DNA of 64,000 bases, taken from contig NZ_SRKY01000003.1 in assembly GCF_004803475.1 (NCBI RefSeq), positions 558,001 to 622,000 of the forward strand. Reading direction: 5' to 3'. The notes beneath the pieces were generated by a model. That model was not told where the DNA came from. It saw only the letters and a list, made by a program, of their open reading frames with translations, and made no database searches. Shown one piece after another: positions 1 to 8,929 of the stretch. The stretch comes from Aliishimia ponticola (GTDB lineage: Bacteria > Pseudomonadota > Alphaproteobacteria > Rhodobacterales > Rhodobacteraceae). The position numbers and the translations under genes are program-made. Numbering within the stretch: position 1 is the first letter of the stretch; the number at the start of each line of letters is the position of its first letter.

Positions 1-14
1 TAAGGGAGGAAATC

Positions 15-1070
15 ATGATCCGGAAAACCATCGCCGGGGCGATGCTGGCATTGTTGCCGGCTGCCACTTTTGCACAAGCGACTTTGACAGCCGAGACCAC
101 ATCGCCGGGGTCCACACCGCATTACATAGACACCACGCTCGCGGCCATTCTTGACGCGGATGGCGTGGCGACGATGCAGATTACCGAAGGCGCAACGCTG
201 ACGAACTCGGTTCAGGCTGTGGCCGAAGGTCAGCTGGATATGGCCCCCGCGCCGCTGATCCTGCCATTCCTGCTTTCGCGGGGAGTCGGCCCCTATTCCG
301 GTGTCGGCCCGGAAAAAGGCGCCGAACTTGCCGGGAACCTGCGCGCGCTGTTCTTCTCGGCCCCGTCCGCGCAGCTTTTTGGGCATTACAACAGCGGTGC
401 CATTCAGGGTCTTGAGGATATTGCAGGCAAGCGCATCTATAACGGCCCACCGCGCGGTGCTGCGCTGACGACGGGCCGGGCGGCGATCCAGCTTTTGACC
501 GGCCTGAAAGATGGCGAAGGCTATGAAGGCATCCAAACGCCGTGGCCGGATACGGTTTCGACGATTACGGGCGGCGCAGTGGATGGCTGGACGCTTCCCG
601 AAGGTCTGCCCTCGGGCCGCCAGATCGCGATTGCCGCCGCCGGTGGCACGACGATTTATGACATGCCGTCCGAATTGCTGAACAGCGAGTTCGGCCAGCA
701 GATCCTCAAAGCGCCCGGCAACGCGCCCTACTCGATCCCGGTGGAGGAATACCGCGCGGCCTATGCAGGCAACGATATCACCATCGTGACCGATGATGAC
801 ACATTCGATACCTTTGCCCTGGCCTTTGCGCAGATCGTTCCCGCGACGATGGACGAAGAACTCGCCTATCAGGTCACCAAATCCTACCTTGCCGGGAAGG
901 AACGGTTTCTGACCGGATCGCCGCGCGGGCCGTACCTGTTCCTCAGCTTCGGCGACATCGACGGCACCAGTCAGGGCACCTGTGGAGCCGTGACGATGAA
1001 GCTGCATGCCGGGGCCGTGCGCGCTTATGAAGAAGCGGGTCACACCATTGCAGATTGTGTGAAACCCTAA
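15..1070 (+). CDS. TAXI-family TRAP transporter solute-binding protein
   Basis: Periplasmic binding protein that captures a small organic solute and hands it to the fused TRAP permease encoded just downstream. The first 20 residues form a Sec signal peptide ending in ATFA, with cleavage before a Gln. The 351-residue length and the fold-typical segments (early Thr/Ser-rich strand, GKRIYNGPPRG, VDGWTLPEG) fit the TAXI class, not the DctP class. The start is well supported by a strong GGGAGG ribosome-binding site six bases upstream. A TAA at bases 1-3 may end a preceding gene outside the window. The next gene starts 33 bases after the stop, so the two form a two-gene transporter unit. The substrate cannot be read from the sequence. 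Confidence 0.9.
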   Translation: MIRKTIAGAMLALLPAATFAQATLTAETTSPGSTPHYIDTTLAAILDADGVATMQITEGATLTNSVQAVAEGQLDMAPAPLILPFLLSRGVGPYSGVGPEKGAELAGNLRALFFSAPSAQLFGHYNSGAIQGLEDIAGKRIYNGPPRGAALTTGRAAIQLLTGLKDGEGYEGIQTPWPDTVSTITGGAVDGWTLPEGLPSGRQIAIAAAGGTTIYDMPSELLNSEFGQQILKAPGNAPYSIPVEEYRAAYAGNDITIVTDDDTFDTFALAFAQIVPATMDEELAYQVTKSYLAGKERFLTGSPRGPYLFLSFGDIDGTSQGTCGAVTMKLHAGAVRAYEEAGHTIADCVKP

Positions 1071-1103
1071 GCTTTCGGGCACACTTCACCTCATGGTCCG
1101 GAC

Positions 1104-3410
1104 ATGAACGATACCACCAATATGAAACCGAAGGGGCAGCGCATTGCGCTGTTCCTGGCTTTTGCGCTGGTGCTGGTGGGGATGGTGAACACCCTGCCGG
1201 AAATTCCGGGGCTTCAGGCTTGGGCGCGCGAGATCACCGGCATACCGTTTCTGCGGATATCGGGATTTCCACAGGAGTTCTTCTTCCCGCCGCTATTCGT
1301 TCTGATGATGGTGATCGTCGCGTTGGATGCGAGCCTGCACCGTTCTTGGCGCGTATCCCGCCCCAAAAGGGCATGGCTTGGCGCGGCGTTGGATATCGGG
1401 CTTGTGGTCGCGGCCCTGCTGGGCGCGCTTGGGTTCTGGATCGAAATCGATTCCGTTTGCCTGATCGACCAGATCACTGGAGAGCGCGCAAGACTGATCG
1501 CAGATGCGCTGGAACGGTCCGAAGGGCTGATCCCCGGTATCACGCTTGAGGCCGAAGTGCCCGCCTGTCAGGCGCGGCTGGGTATCTGGGCTTTGCCGCT
1601 GCTGTTCACGATCATCCTTCTGTTTTTCCTTTATAACATACGGGTTTGGGGTCTGCCGCTGGTGATCGTGGCCAGCGTTGTCGTGCTTTATACCGTCGTC
1701 ACGGCGCTGATCTGGGTATTCGGCCTGAGCGACAACAACTTTTTCCTGACCAAGCTAGGCGCGGATGGCGGCGATGCCATGGCGGCTGCGGTGCAAAAGG
1801 CGACCAACGTCTTCATCACGCCCGATGGTTTCATGGGCCGGTTCATGGAGATCATTATCAATCAGGTCTTCCCCTATGTGGTGCTGGGCGCGCTGTTCGG
1901 CTCCTCTGCGGGGGGGACGTCCTTGATCAAACTGGCGGTACGGGTGACGCGCAACCTGCGGGGCGGCCCTGCCCACGCGGCAATCGTGTCTTCCGCCATG
2001 TTTGGCACCATCACCGGGGGGCCGGTCACGAATGTCCTGTCCACCGGCAGGCTCACCATCCCGATGATGCGCCGCAACGGGTTTTCTCCGCAATTCGCGG
2101 GCGGGGTTGAGGCGGCGGCTTCGTCCGGCGGTCAGATCATGCCACCGGTCATGGGCATCGCGGCTTTTGTCCTCGTGGCGCTGACGGCCGTGCCCTACAC
2201 AAAGGTCATCACAGCGGCCTTCATTCCCGCCATCGCGTTCTTCTTTTCGATCTTTCTGGCGGTCATGTTCCAAGCGCGGCGGGAAAAGGTCGAGCCGATG
2301 CGCGACATTCCCGACGACCTGATCATGGGGCGACAGGATTGGCGCAATCTTTGGATCATCTTCCTGCCCATTCTGGCGATCCTGTTTCTTTTGCTGGGCA
2401 ACAAGGATGCCATCGGACAAAGCTGGCTTGCCGCCCTGCTGCCGCAGGTGCTTGTGCAAACCATCGTCAATGCCGCTGGGGATGCGGTCTCTGCAGGGTG
2501 GTGGGCCGTCGCGATCCTGCTTCCGCTGATGTTTCTTGACCCCGAAACGCGGGCAAAACCAAGCAAGGTTCTGGTGGCACTTGGCGAGGGCGGGATTCTT
2601 ATCTCGCGCCTCTTCCTGCTGTTGTTCGCGGTGTCGATCATTGCAGCCTTCCTGAATGAAAGCGGCCTGACCGGCGAACTGACCCGCGCGGTCACGTCAT
2701 GGCTGGCGCAGGTTTCCTCTGTGCATGTGTTCGGGTTCGAAATCCGAATTGTCGGCGGCGTCTACCTGATGGTGGCGCTGATCAGCGCAATGGTCTGCGC
2801 CATCCTTCTGGGCATGGGGATGCCCACGGTCCCGGCCTATGTGAACGTGGCGTTGCTGCTTGGCCCGCTGCTTGCGCAGCTGGGCGTCAGCTTCTTCACC
2901 GCGAACATGTTCGTGTTCTATTTCGCCGTGGCCTCGGCCATCACCCCGCCTGTCGCTGTGGCGGCCTTTGCGGCGGCCTCCATCACGCGGACCGAGCCGA
3001 TGCGCACGGCGATTTCCGCCGTCCGGGTCGGCATCGTGATGTTTACGATCCCCTTCGTTTTCGCATGGTATCCGGAACTTCTGCTGATCCCCGAGGCGGT
3101 CACGATCACCGACGAAGCTGGACGGCGTGTGCTGATGGACGGGTATACTGGGCAGACCGATTACGGCGCGCTGGCCGTCTTGCTGTGCCGCCTGCTGATC
3201 GCGCTTTACCTGATCGCCTCGGCCTTGGCCCGCTTCGATCAGGCGACGCTCAAGCCTTGGGAAATCATGCTCCGCCTTCTTGCTGCCATTCTGGTGCTGT
3301 GGAAGGCCCCGCTTGTCTTCATCGCAGGCGGCGCGCTTGCCATCCTGCTGGTCGCGGCGCATGGCTTTCAGGCCTCCAGGGCGGGCAAGCAATTACCGTC
3401 GAGCGGCTGA
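1104..3410 (+). CDS. TRAP transporter permease, fused small and large subunits (TAXI type)
   Basis: Inner-membrane permease of 768 residues in which the four-helix DctQ-like part and the DctM-like transport part are one polypeptide, as is usual for TAXI systems. About the first 210 residues hold the extra hydrophobic segments. The DctM part follows, with the glycine-rich stretches GSSAGGTS, GTITGGPVTNVLSTG and ASSGGQIMPPVMG, then a second repeat around GMGMPTVPAYVN and ASAITPPVAVAA. These are the paired Gly/Pro hairpin regions of the large subunit. It lies directly downstream of the TAXI binding protein, so they work together in Na+-driven uptake. The convergent ktrB gene ends 82 bases downstream; I see no clean terminator there. 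Confidence 0.9.
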   Translation: MNDTTNMKPKGQRIALFLAFALVLVGMVNTLPEIPGLQAWAREITGIPFLRISGFPQEFFFPPLFVLMMVIVALDASLHRSWRVSRPKRAWLGAALDIGLVVAALLGALGFWIEIDSVCLIDQITGERARLIADALERSEGLIPGITLEAEVPACQARLGIWALPLLFTIILLFFLYNIRVWGLPLVIVASVVVLYTVVTALIWVFGLSDNNFFLTKLGADGGDAMAAAVQKATNVFITPDGFMGRFMEIIINQVFPYVVLGALFGSSAGGTSLIKLAVRVTRNLRGGPAHAAIVSSAMFGTITGGPVTNVLSTGRLTIPMMRRNGFSPQFAGGVEAAASSGGQIMPPVMGIAAFVLVALTAVPYTKVITAAFIPAIAFFFSIFLAVMFQARREKVEPMRDIPDDLIMGRQDWRNLWIIFLPILAILFLLLGNKDAIGQSWLAALLPQVLVQTIVNAAGDAVSAGWWAVAILLPLMFLDPETRAKPSKVLVALGEGGILISRLFLLLFAVSIIAAFLNESGLTGELTRAVTSWLAQVSSVHVFGFEIRIVGGVYLMVALISAMVCAILLGMGMPTVPAYVNVALLLGPLLAQLGVSFFTANMFVFYFAVASAITPPVAVAAFAAASITRTEPMRTAISAVRVGIVMFTIPFVFAWYPELLLIPEAVTITDEAGRRVLMDGYTGQTDYGALAVLLCRLLIALYLIASALARFDQATLKPWEIMLRLLAAILVLWKAPLVFIAGGALAILLVAAHGFQASRAGKQLPSSG

Positions 3411-3492
3411 TGTGGCATCTATGACTTCGGGTAGTGACACGGGCGGGCCATAGCGCCCCAGCACCGATTTGCGCGCCGTGGATGATGGCCCG

Positions 3493-4836
3493 TCAGCCCA
3501 GATAGATTTGCCCGGCCGGGTATTTCACCTTTGGGACGCTGCGGGTGGCGAGGAAAAAGCCGATTGCCAGCGGCCCCACCCTGCCGACAAACATGATCGT
3601 CATGATGATGCCGCGCCCGATACCATCAAGATCGCCCGTCATCCCGCGCGACAGGCCCACTGTGCCGAAGGCCGATGTCACTTCGAACGCCAGATCGATG
3701 AACAGGCCATCGTGATTGATCGCCAACACGAAGATCCCGGTCAGGACGAGCAGCATGGAAATGGTGGTCAGCGCGAGCACCTTCATGACCTCATCCACGC
3801 CCAAGGACCGGCCAAAGGCGTGCAAGGTCGTCTGACGCCGAAAGAAGGCGACCGTTGCCAGCAGCAGGACGCATAGCGTGGTGACCTTGATCCCCCCGGC
3901 GGTCGAGGTGCTGCCACCGCCGACCAACATCAGCGTCATGGTCAACATCGACGTGCTGTCATGCATCCCACCGGTATTGATCGTGTTGAACCCGGCGGTG
4001 CGCGGCGTGGTGCCTTGGAACCAGCTGGCCCACAATTTCTCGACGGTGCTGAGAGGGCCCAGAGTCTCGGGGTTTTGCCATTCCAAAAGGCCGAACATCA
4101 CGCTGCCCCACAGGATCAGAACGGCGGTCCCGGCCAGCATCAACTTGGAATGCAGGGTCAGTTTACGCCAGTTGCGCGTTTTGTAGACGTCGCCCACAAC
4201 GATAAAGCCAAGCCCGCCCAGAATGAACAACGCCGGGATCACCAGATTGATGATCGGGTTCCCGACCCATTGGGACAGGCTGTCGGGATGCAGGGCAAAT
4301 CCGGCATTGTTGAAGGCTGAAATCGAATGGAAGATCGCTTGCCACAGACCGGCCCAGCCGAATTCCGGAACGAAGACGAGGGCCAGCAGCGCAGCACCGA
4401 CGGTTTCGCAGGCGACGGCGATAATCAGGATCATGCGCGCGATATAGGACAGGTTCGACAGGGAGGTCTGGTTCAGGTCTTCGCGCAGGACCAATCGCTG
4501 CGGCATTCCGACCGGGATGCCCAGCGCCCCCAGCAGCAGCACGGCAAACGTCATCAGGCCAAGCCCGCCAAGCTGAATCAGCGCCGCAATGACCCCTTGG
4601 CCAAAGCCGGTAAAGGCCGCCCCGGTATCGGCAAGCACCAGACCGGTGACGGTCACGGCGGATGTCGAGGTGAACAGCGCCTCCCCCAGACCGATATCAC
4701 CGTGATGCGAAATCGGCAGCCACAGCAAAATCGCGCCCAGAATGATGAACGCCATGTAATACAGGGACAACAGCGCAGGCGGCGGCATCCGCAGGGTCTT
4801 TTTCCGCCTGAGGACTTTCCGGAATGGCGCCACCAT
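3493..4836 (-). CDS. ktrB: K+ transporter membrane subunit, TrkH/KtrB family
   Basis: Membrane subunit of a Na+-coupled K+ uptake system, 447 residues. Four pore-loop motifs of the M1-P-M2 repeats are visible, each with the filter glycine: SAVTVTGL, SAFNNAGF, GTTPRTAGF and SAFGTVGL. The length is closer to KtrB (about 450) than to the longer TrkH of enterobacteria. A short basic N terminus (RKVLRRKK) precedes the first helix. The start codon lies two bases after the stop of the RCK-domain gene upstream, so the two are co-transcribed and form one complex. Pairing with a single-RCK partner of about 220 residues supports Ktr over Trk. Confidence 0.9.
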   Translation of the reverse strand: MVAPFRKVLRRKKTLRMPPPALLSLYYMAFIILGAILLWLPISHHGDIGLGEALFTSTSAVTVTGLVLADTGAAFTGFGQGVIAALIQLGGLGLMTFAVLLLGALGIPVGMPQRLVLREDLNQTSLSNLSYIARMILIIAVACETVGAALLALVFVPEFGWAGLWQAIFHSISAFNNAGFALHPDSLSQWVGNPIINLVIPALFILGGLGFIVVGDVYKTRNWRKLTLHSKLMLAGTAVLILWGSVMFGLLEWQNPETLGPLSTVEKLWASWFQGTTPRTAGFNTINTGGMHDSTSMLTMTLMLVGGGSTSTAGGIKVTTLCVLLLATVAFFRRQTTLHAFGRSLGVDEVMKVLALTTISMLLVLTGIFVLAINHDGLFIDLAFEVTSAFGTVGLSRGMTGDLDGIGRGIIMTIMFVGRVGPLAIGFFLATRSVPKVKYPAGQIYLG

Positions 4837-4838
4837 GG

Positions 4839-5504
4839 TCAGAGGCTGGCCGCGAAGCTGTGCAAATCCTTGCGTTGACCCAGCAGCAGAAGCAGATCAT
4901 CGCGCTGCAAACTGCACTCTGCCCCGTCTTGCCCGATGAATTCGGTGCCCCGCATGACGCCGATGCAACGAAGATTGTAGGACTTGCCATGCGGCAACTC
5001 GCTAAGACTGCGGCCTTCGAGGCTGTCGGGGATGCGGAAGTTCACAACGTGGTAGCCGTTGCCAAGGCTCACATAGTCCCGCATCAGCGGGTTGTTCAGG
5101 ATCTGCGCAATATGCTGGCCGATCTCGACCTCGGGGTGGACGATCCTGTCCACGCCAAGTTTCTTCAAAATTCGGTGGTGGGTCTTGGTCGTGGCCTTGG
5201 CCCAAACGGTCTGCACGCCGACAAGCTTGAGGTTCATCGCCGACAGGATGCTGGCCTCAAGATCCGAACCCATCGCGACCACGGCGGTATCGCAGTCACC
5301 AAACCCAGCATCACGCAGCGCCGCATCGTCACGGGCGTCCACGATCATGGCTTGCGACAATGTATCTGCAAGAGCGGCGACGCGGGCTTCGGAGATATCG
5401 ATGCCGATGACATGGTTGCCAAAACGCTGCAAATCCTTGGCAACAGAGCTGCCGAAATTGCCCAGACCAACAACGCCAAAGGTGCGTTTTTTGTTTTTCG
5501 ACAA
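4839..5504 (-). CDS. ktrA: K+ uptake regulatory subunit, single RCK domain (KtrA/TrkA family)
   Basis: Cytoplasmic nucleotide-binding ring protein that gates the KtrB channel. The Rossmann glycine motif GLGNFGSS is near residue 10, followed by an acidic strand end (GIDISEARV) that binds the nucleotide ribose. An RCK-C domain covers about residues 135-221. The open frame extends 100 codons further upstream to 5804, but that part does not look like the family, so I place the start at the TTG at 5504. This gives 221 residues, the normal KtrA size, and starts just before the first Rossmann strand. No strong ribosome-binding site precedes this TTG, so the exact start is uncertain. It overlaps nothing and is followed two bases later by ktrB. 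Confidence 0.85.
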   Translation of the reverse strand: MSKNKKRTFGVVGLGNFGSSVAKDLQRFGNHVIGIDISEARVAALADTLSQAMIVDARDDAALRDAGFGDCDTAVVAMGSDLEASILSAMNLKLVGVQTVWAKATTKTHHRILKKLGVDRIVHPEVEIGQHIAQILNNPLMRDYVSLGNGYHVVNFRIPDSLEGRSLSELPHGKSYNLRCIGVMRGTEFIGQDGAECSLQRDDLLLLLGQRKDLHSFAASL

Positions 5505-6120
5505 GTTATTGCCCGTCCACACTGACCATCGCAAACCATTGCCGCAACGCAGAACGATGTCAACATCAGCCAAAACCAGCCAGACAATCGCCAGATCACG
5601 GCATGGAGAGGCGCTGAAACGCTGTCCCAATTTAAAGGCGACGTCGAAGCACCACGTGCTCTCATGCAGACTTGAACGGTTGATAGTTGTGAAGACCGCT
5701 GACCGAAAGATTCTTTCTATTCGGGCTTCTCTGAATACCGCCCGATAAGGAAGACCTGAACAAAACGGGTCTTTCGCCCGTTCACACAGAAGATGTTGAA
5801 TCAACTAATGCAGATGATACGCTCATCAATCTTGCATCTGAAATGGTCTGTCGATTTACTGCATGAATACGGATCAATTTCGCGAAACTTTGCATTAGAA
5901 ATACAAAATCAAGTTGCAGAAAACCACAACAAAGTGTTTCATCACTGCAATTCCAAAAGCCATTTATACGAAAAAGACAGCAAAAATAAATTTCTAGCCG
6001 ACCCGGGCAGCAAATCAAGACAGAGCGCAACATACAGCCACCCTGTTCTACCAACTCACTCGGCAGCCACACCCAGTCGGGAAGAATAGATATCGCCAAT
6101 TTTCAAAGGAATATGATTCC
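5505..6120. other. Long non-coding gap, AT-rich in its middle
   Basis: This stretch separates the minus-strand ktrAB pair from the plus-strand OmpA-family gene. From about 5800 to 6110 it is visibly richer in A and T than anything around it, with runs such as aaaaagacagcaaaaataaa. Open frames of 98 and 105 codons exist on the two strands, but neither has a ribosome-binding site or any family resemblance. I read the stretch as a promoter and leader region serving both directions; part of it may be an old insertion. No RNA gene or repeat is evident. Confidence 0.4.
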
Positions 6121-6228
6121 ATGTCTGAAAAGGTCACAATCTCAATTGCTTTATTTCTGGCGGGCGTCATCGTCGGTGCCTATGTTGTGGTCTTCGCTTT
6201 TCAAAGTCCCTGCTCGCTTCCGCTTTGA
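6121..6228 (+). CDS. Possible 35-residue single-helix membrane peptide
   Basis: A short frame encodes Met-Ser-Glu-Lys-Val followed by about 22 hydrophobic residues and a short tail ending Ser-Leu-Pro-Leu. The hydrophobic stretch would make one transmembrane helix. An AAGGA lies about 11 bases upstream of the ATG, which is a little far. It sits in the gap before the OmpA-family gene, in the same direction. It could be a genuine microprotein or a chance frame in a leader; there is no homologue I can name. Confidence 0.3.
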   Translation: MSEKVTISIALFLAGVIVGAYVVVFAFQSPCSLPL

Positions 6229-6330
6229 CCCTGCGTTATAGCGAAATGAACAGCCCCAACCGGCCATTATCCGGTTGTAAGTCACTGTGACATGAACCAC
6301 TGTCTCAGAAGGTCAAGAGTGGGGAACGTT

Positions 6331-7308
6331 ATGCGCATTTCGAAGATACTCGGCTGGAGCTACGCCGCACTTCTATCAGCCGCTGCCAGCGCCGCCTTTG
6401 CCCAACAAGATGTCAAAGGCAGCAGCGATCACCCGCTTTTGACACGCTATCCCGGCTTCACGATCAGCAAATACGCATCCGTAGAATTCGACAAAGCGGA
6501 AATCATGGTTGGTCCGGCTTTTGTCGACGAAAACAACAAACGACAGCTTGATCTAATGAGCGTCGAGGGTGCCGTGACCAATATCAAGTATTCCTATGGC
6601 GGCGAAGATGTCTCCACCTATGCGCTTTTTGCAAATTACCGCAAAGCGTTGGAAGCTATGGACGCGGACATCATCTTTTCCTGCGAAGGCCCGGATGAAT
6701 GCGGAATGCACGGTGTTTTCATCAACAATATGGTGAACGACAAACCCGCAGCCTATCGCGGGTTTCGGGTCAATATTCCCGAAGATTTTGCGATCCTCAC
6801 TGGCACGGTCAGCAACAGCGAAACTTTTGCGCACATTATGATTGCCCTTGGCACGCATCCCGGCACCGGTCGCCGCTATGTCAATCAATCCATCATCACT
6901 TCTGCGGCGCTTGAGACTGACAAACTTGGCATTGGCAGCTTGGGCGACCTGACCAAGGGTTTGGAGGATACCGGATCGATTGTGCTGGATGGTGTTCTGT
7001 TTGACTTCGATACGGCCGATCTCAAATCGGAATCCGAACCGGTTCTGAGCGTTCTGCGGGAATTTCTTGTGACGTCCCCAGATGTCAGCGTCTTTATCGT
7101 CGGCCACAGCGACGACACTGGGGCGTATGAGTATAATGTTGAGCTTTCCCAAAGAAGAGCCTCTGCCGTAGTGGCCGATCTGGTCGCGCGCGGGATTCCC
7201 GAAGCGCGGATGAAAGCCATCGGAATTGGCCCTGTGTCCCCTGTTGCGAAAAACGATACGCCGGAAGGCCAGGCGCTGAACCGCCGTGTCGAGATGGTCG
7301 TGCAATAG
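6331..7308 (+). CDS. OmpA-family outer-membrane/periplasmic protein
   Basis: Exported protein whose last 110 residues form an OmpA-like peptidoglycan-binding domain. The visible landmarks are LFDFDTADLKSES, VFIVGHSDDTG, YNVELSQRRASAV and the closing NRRVEMVV. The Asp of HSDDTG and the Arg of SQRRA are the usual diaminopimelate-binding positions. I start at the ATG at 6331, not 6292, because it opens directly into a signal peptide (MRISKILGWSYAALLS, cleavage near AFA-QQ) and GGGGAA lies just upstream; this gives 325 residues. The N-terminal 170 residues are not a classical beta-barrel and resemble a DUF4892-like module only loosely. It likely tethers an envelope component to the wall. Confidence 0.85.
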   Translation: MRISKILGWSYAALLSAAASAAFAQQDVKGSSDHPLLTRYPGFTISKYASVEFDKAEIMVGPAFVDENNKRQLDLMSVEGAVTNIKYSYGGEDVSTYALFANYRKALEAMDADIIFSCEGPDECGMHGVFINNMVNDKPAAYRGFRVNIPEDFAILTGTVSNSETFAHIMIALGTHPGTGRRYVNQSIITSAALETDKLGIGSLGDLTKGLEDTGSIVLDGVLFDFDTADLKSESEPVLSVLREFLVTSPDVSVFIVGHSDDTGAYEYNVELSQRRASAVVADLVARGIPEARMKAIGIGPVSPVAKNDTPEGQALNRRVEMVVQ

Positions 7309-7475
7309 AGCCTGCCAAGCTTAGACGCTTGCTGGCGGATAGGGTGCAGATGGCTCACCCCGGGTCCCCGCCCTCTGTCATAGCCTGCTTCCGGCCCAGA
7401 AACGCGCATGGACAGCGCCGCTGCCGCGCTGCCCTATGGGATAGGTTCGCGGCGCGGCCAAAGCGACCGGTCGGC

Positions 7476-8432
7476 TCAAGTTCCGCCGATGCGCCTATAG
7501 ACCTCCAGCGCGGCGGCAAGATCCTGCACGATCAGCCCATGCGACTTATACGCTGTGATCTGCTCAGCCGAGCTGCGACCGGCCTTCGTTTCGTTCAGCA
7601 CTTCTCCGATCTCGGTGATCGGGTAGTCATCGCCAATAACGCCGGCCTTTTTGGCATCGATGATCTCGCCTGACTCCCGGGCTGAGCTTTCGCGCGCATC
7701 GGTAAACATCGACACGCGCGCAACCGCAGTATCGTCAACCTCGCGGCTATCCGCCAGGCTGGCGCCGACAAGGTTGATGTGTTGCCCCGGCTGCAGCAAG
7801 TCCCCCGGCAAAAAGGCGGCTTTTGAAGCCGTCGTGGTGTGGATCACATCCGCACCGTCCAGCGCCGGCGCGATATCCCGAAAGACCGCGATCTGACTCT
7901 GGTATTGTCCGAAGGTGGCGCGCAGACTTTCCGCCGCCTCGGCCCGGCGGGCCCAGATACGCACCATCGCGTCCGGGAAACAGGCAAGTGACGCGCGCAA
8001 ATGCCATTCGGCCTGCTCCCCTGCCCCGCAAATCGTGACCACCTTGGGGTCTGGCCGCGCCAGCGCTTGAGTGGCCAGCATGGACATAACCGCCGTGCGC
8101 ATGGCGGTAATCATGTCCGCGTCGAAGCTCGCCAACGGTCGTCCATTGGTGCTGTCGAACAGCACAACGAAGCCTTGGTGGCTCGACAATCCCTGTGCGG
8201 GAGCACCGGGAAAAAGGCTCAGGATTTTTGCTCCGTGAATCGCGGGTTGCGTCAGCCCGCCATACATCACCCCCATGCGCCCTGCGCTGTTCACCGGCGC
8301 CGCGAAACGGGGGGGATGTGTTGCGCGGCCTTCGGATACGGAAATCATGGCCGATTTCAGCGGCGCAATCAGATCCGGCAAAGGAAGCGCCGCGCGGATG
8401 TCCGCCGCCGAAAAGAAAGATGGGTGGCTCAT
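7476..8432 (-). CDS. Ornithine cyclodeaminase / mu-crystallin family enzyme
   Basis: NAD(P)-dependent enzyme of 318 residues in the family that covers ornithine cyclodeaminase, alanine dehydrogenase of the archaeal type and cyclic-imine reductases. The nucleotide-binding motif CGAGEQAEWH and the preceding FDADMITAMRTA helix are clear. The start at 8432 overlaps the stop of the small TRAP permease in an ATGA, so the two are translationally coupled and this enzyme acts on the imported compound or an early product. It is the last gene of a four-gene unit with TRAP permease, binding protein and small permease. Which family reaction it performs is not decidable here; an amino-acid or cyclic imine substrate would fit the amidase across the divergent promoter. 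Confidence 0.85.
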   Translation of the reverse strand: MSHPSFFSAADIRAALPLPDLIAPLKSAMISVSEGRATHPPRFAAPVNSAGRMGVMYGGLTQPAIHGAKILSLFPGAPAQGLSSHQGFVVLFDSTNGRPLASFDADMITAMRTAVMSMLATQALARPDPKVVTICGAGEQAEWHLRASLACFPDAMVRIWARRAEAAESLRATFGQYQSQIAVFRDIAPALDGADVIHTTTASKAAFLPGDLLQPGQHINLVGASLADSREVDDTAVARVSMFTDARESSARESGEIIDAKKAGVIGDDYPITEIGEVLNETKAGRSSAEQITAYKSHGLIVQDLAAALEVYRRIGGT

Positions 8433-8929
8433 GAGGTTCGATCCCGTGACGTGAGGTCGGCAAGCGAATGCAGAATGATCACGCAGCAACAAAGCGGGAC
8501 AACAAATCCCACCAGCGCCATGTTCACCCCAAGACCCGGCGAGGTGCGATTGCTGCTGCGCCATAGGAAGCCGCGTTCAAAGTTCATATCCGGGCCGAAG
8601 AACGCATAGTAGAGAACCGGGGCGAGAAATATCAGAACGGTCGCCAACCTCAGACCGGATGACAGAACGCGCCGCGGCTGGCTGGCGTCTTCCGCTACGG
8701 TGACGACGGTGGGATCAAGGCGTCGCTTGAAGGCGCAGGTCGCCCCCAGCAGCCCACCCCAGACCATCAGGTAGCGTGCCAGTTCTTCCGTCCAGGTGAA
8801 GGGGTGATCGAACCCGTACCGCGCCCAGATTTGCAGCAGCACGATCAGGACCATGCCCACAAGGGCCGATTTCGCGACGAAGAGGCAAACACGGTCCACG
8901 CCCGTGCTTGCCTTTGCAAGTGCTCTCAC
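8429..8929 (-). CDS. TRAP transporter small permease (DctQ type)
   Basis: Four-helix membrane subunit of 166 residues that stabilises the large TRAP permease. The family landmark FTWTEELARYLMVW is present, with a following GATCAFKRR loop. I choose the GTG at 8929 as start because it overlaps the TGA of the binding-protein gene in a GTGA, in keeping with the tight coupling through this operon. The longer frame up to 8995 lies inside the upstream gene and adds an arginine-rich, non-family extension. The stop overlaps the start of the cyclodeaminase-family gene by four bases. Confidence 0.85.
   Translation of the reverse strand: MRALAKASTGVDRVCLFVAKSALVGMVLIVLLQIWARYGFDHPFTWTEELARYLMVWGGLLGATCAFKRRLDPTVVTVAEDASQPRRVLSSGLRLATVLIFLAPVLYYAFFGPDMNFERGFLWRSSNRTSPGLGVNMALVGFVVPLCCCVIILHSLADLTSRDRTS

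Noticed and set aside
2697-3392. Long antisense frames under the TRAP permease and under many other genes
   Set aside because: They are shadows of GC-rich coding sequence: no ribosome-binding sites, His/Arg/Gln-rich translations, and strong genes on the other strand.
3440-3493. CGGGCCAT and ATGGCCCG as a terminator between the TRAP permease and ktrB
   Set aside because: The arms are about 35 bases apart without a T run, so a transcription terminator is unlikely.
5505-5804. Hundred-codon N-terminal extension of KtrA
   Set aside because: The extension is Cys- and Arg-rich, matches no part of the family, and the KtrA fold starts right after the TTG at 5504.
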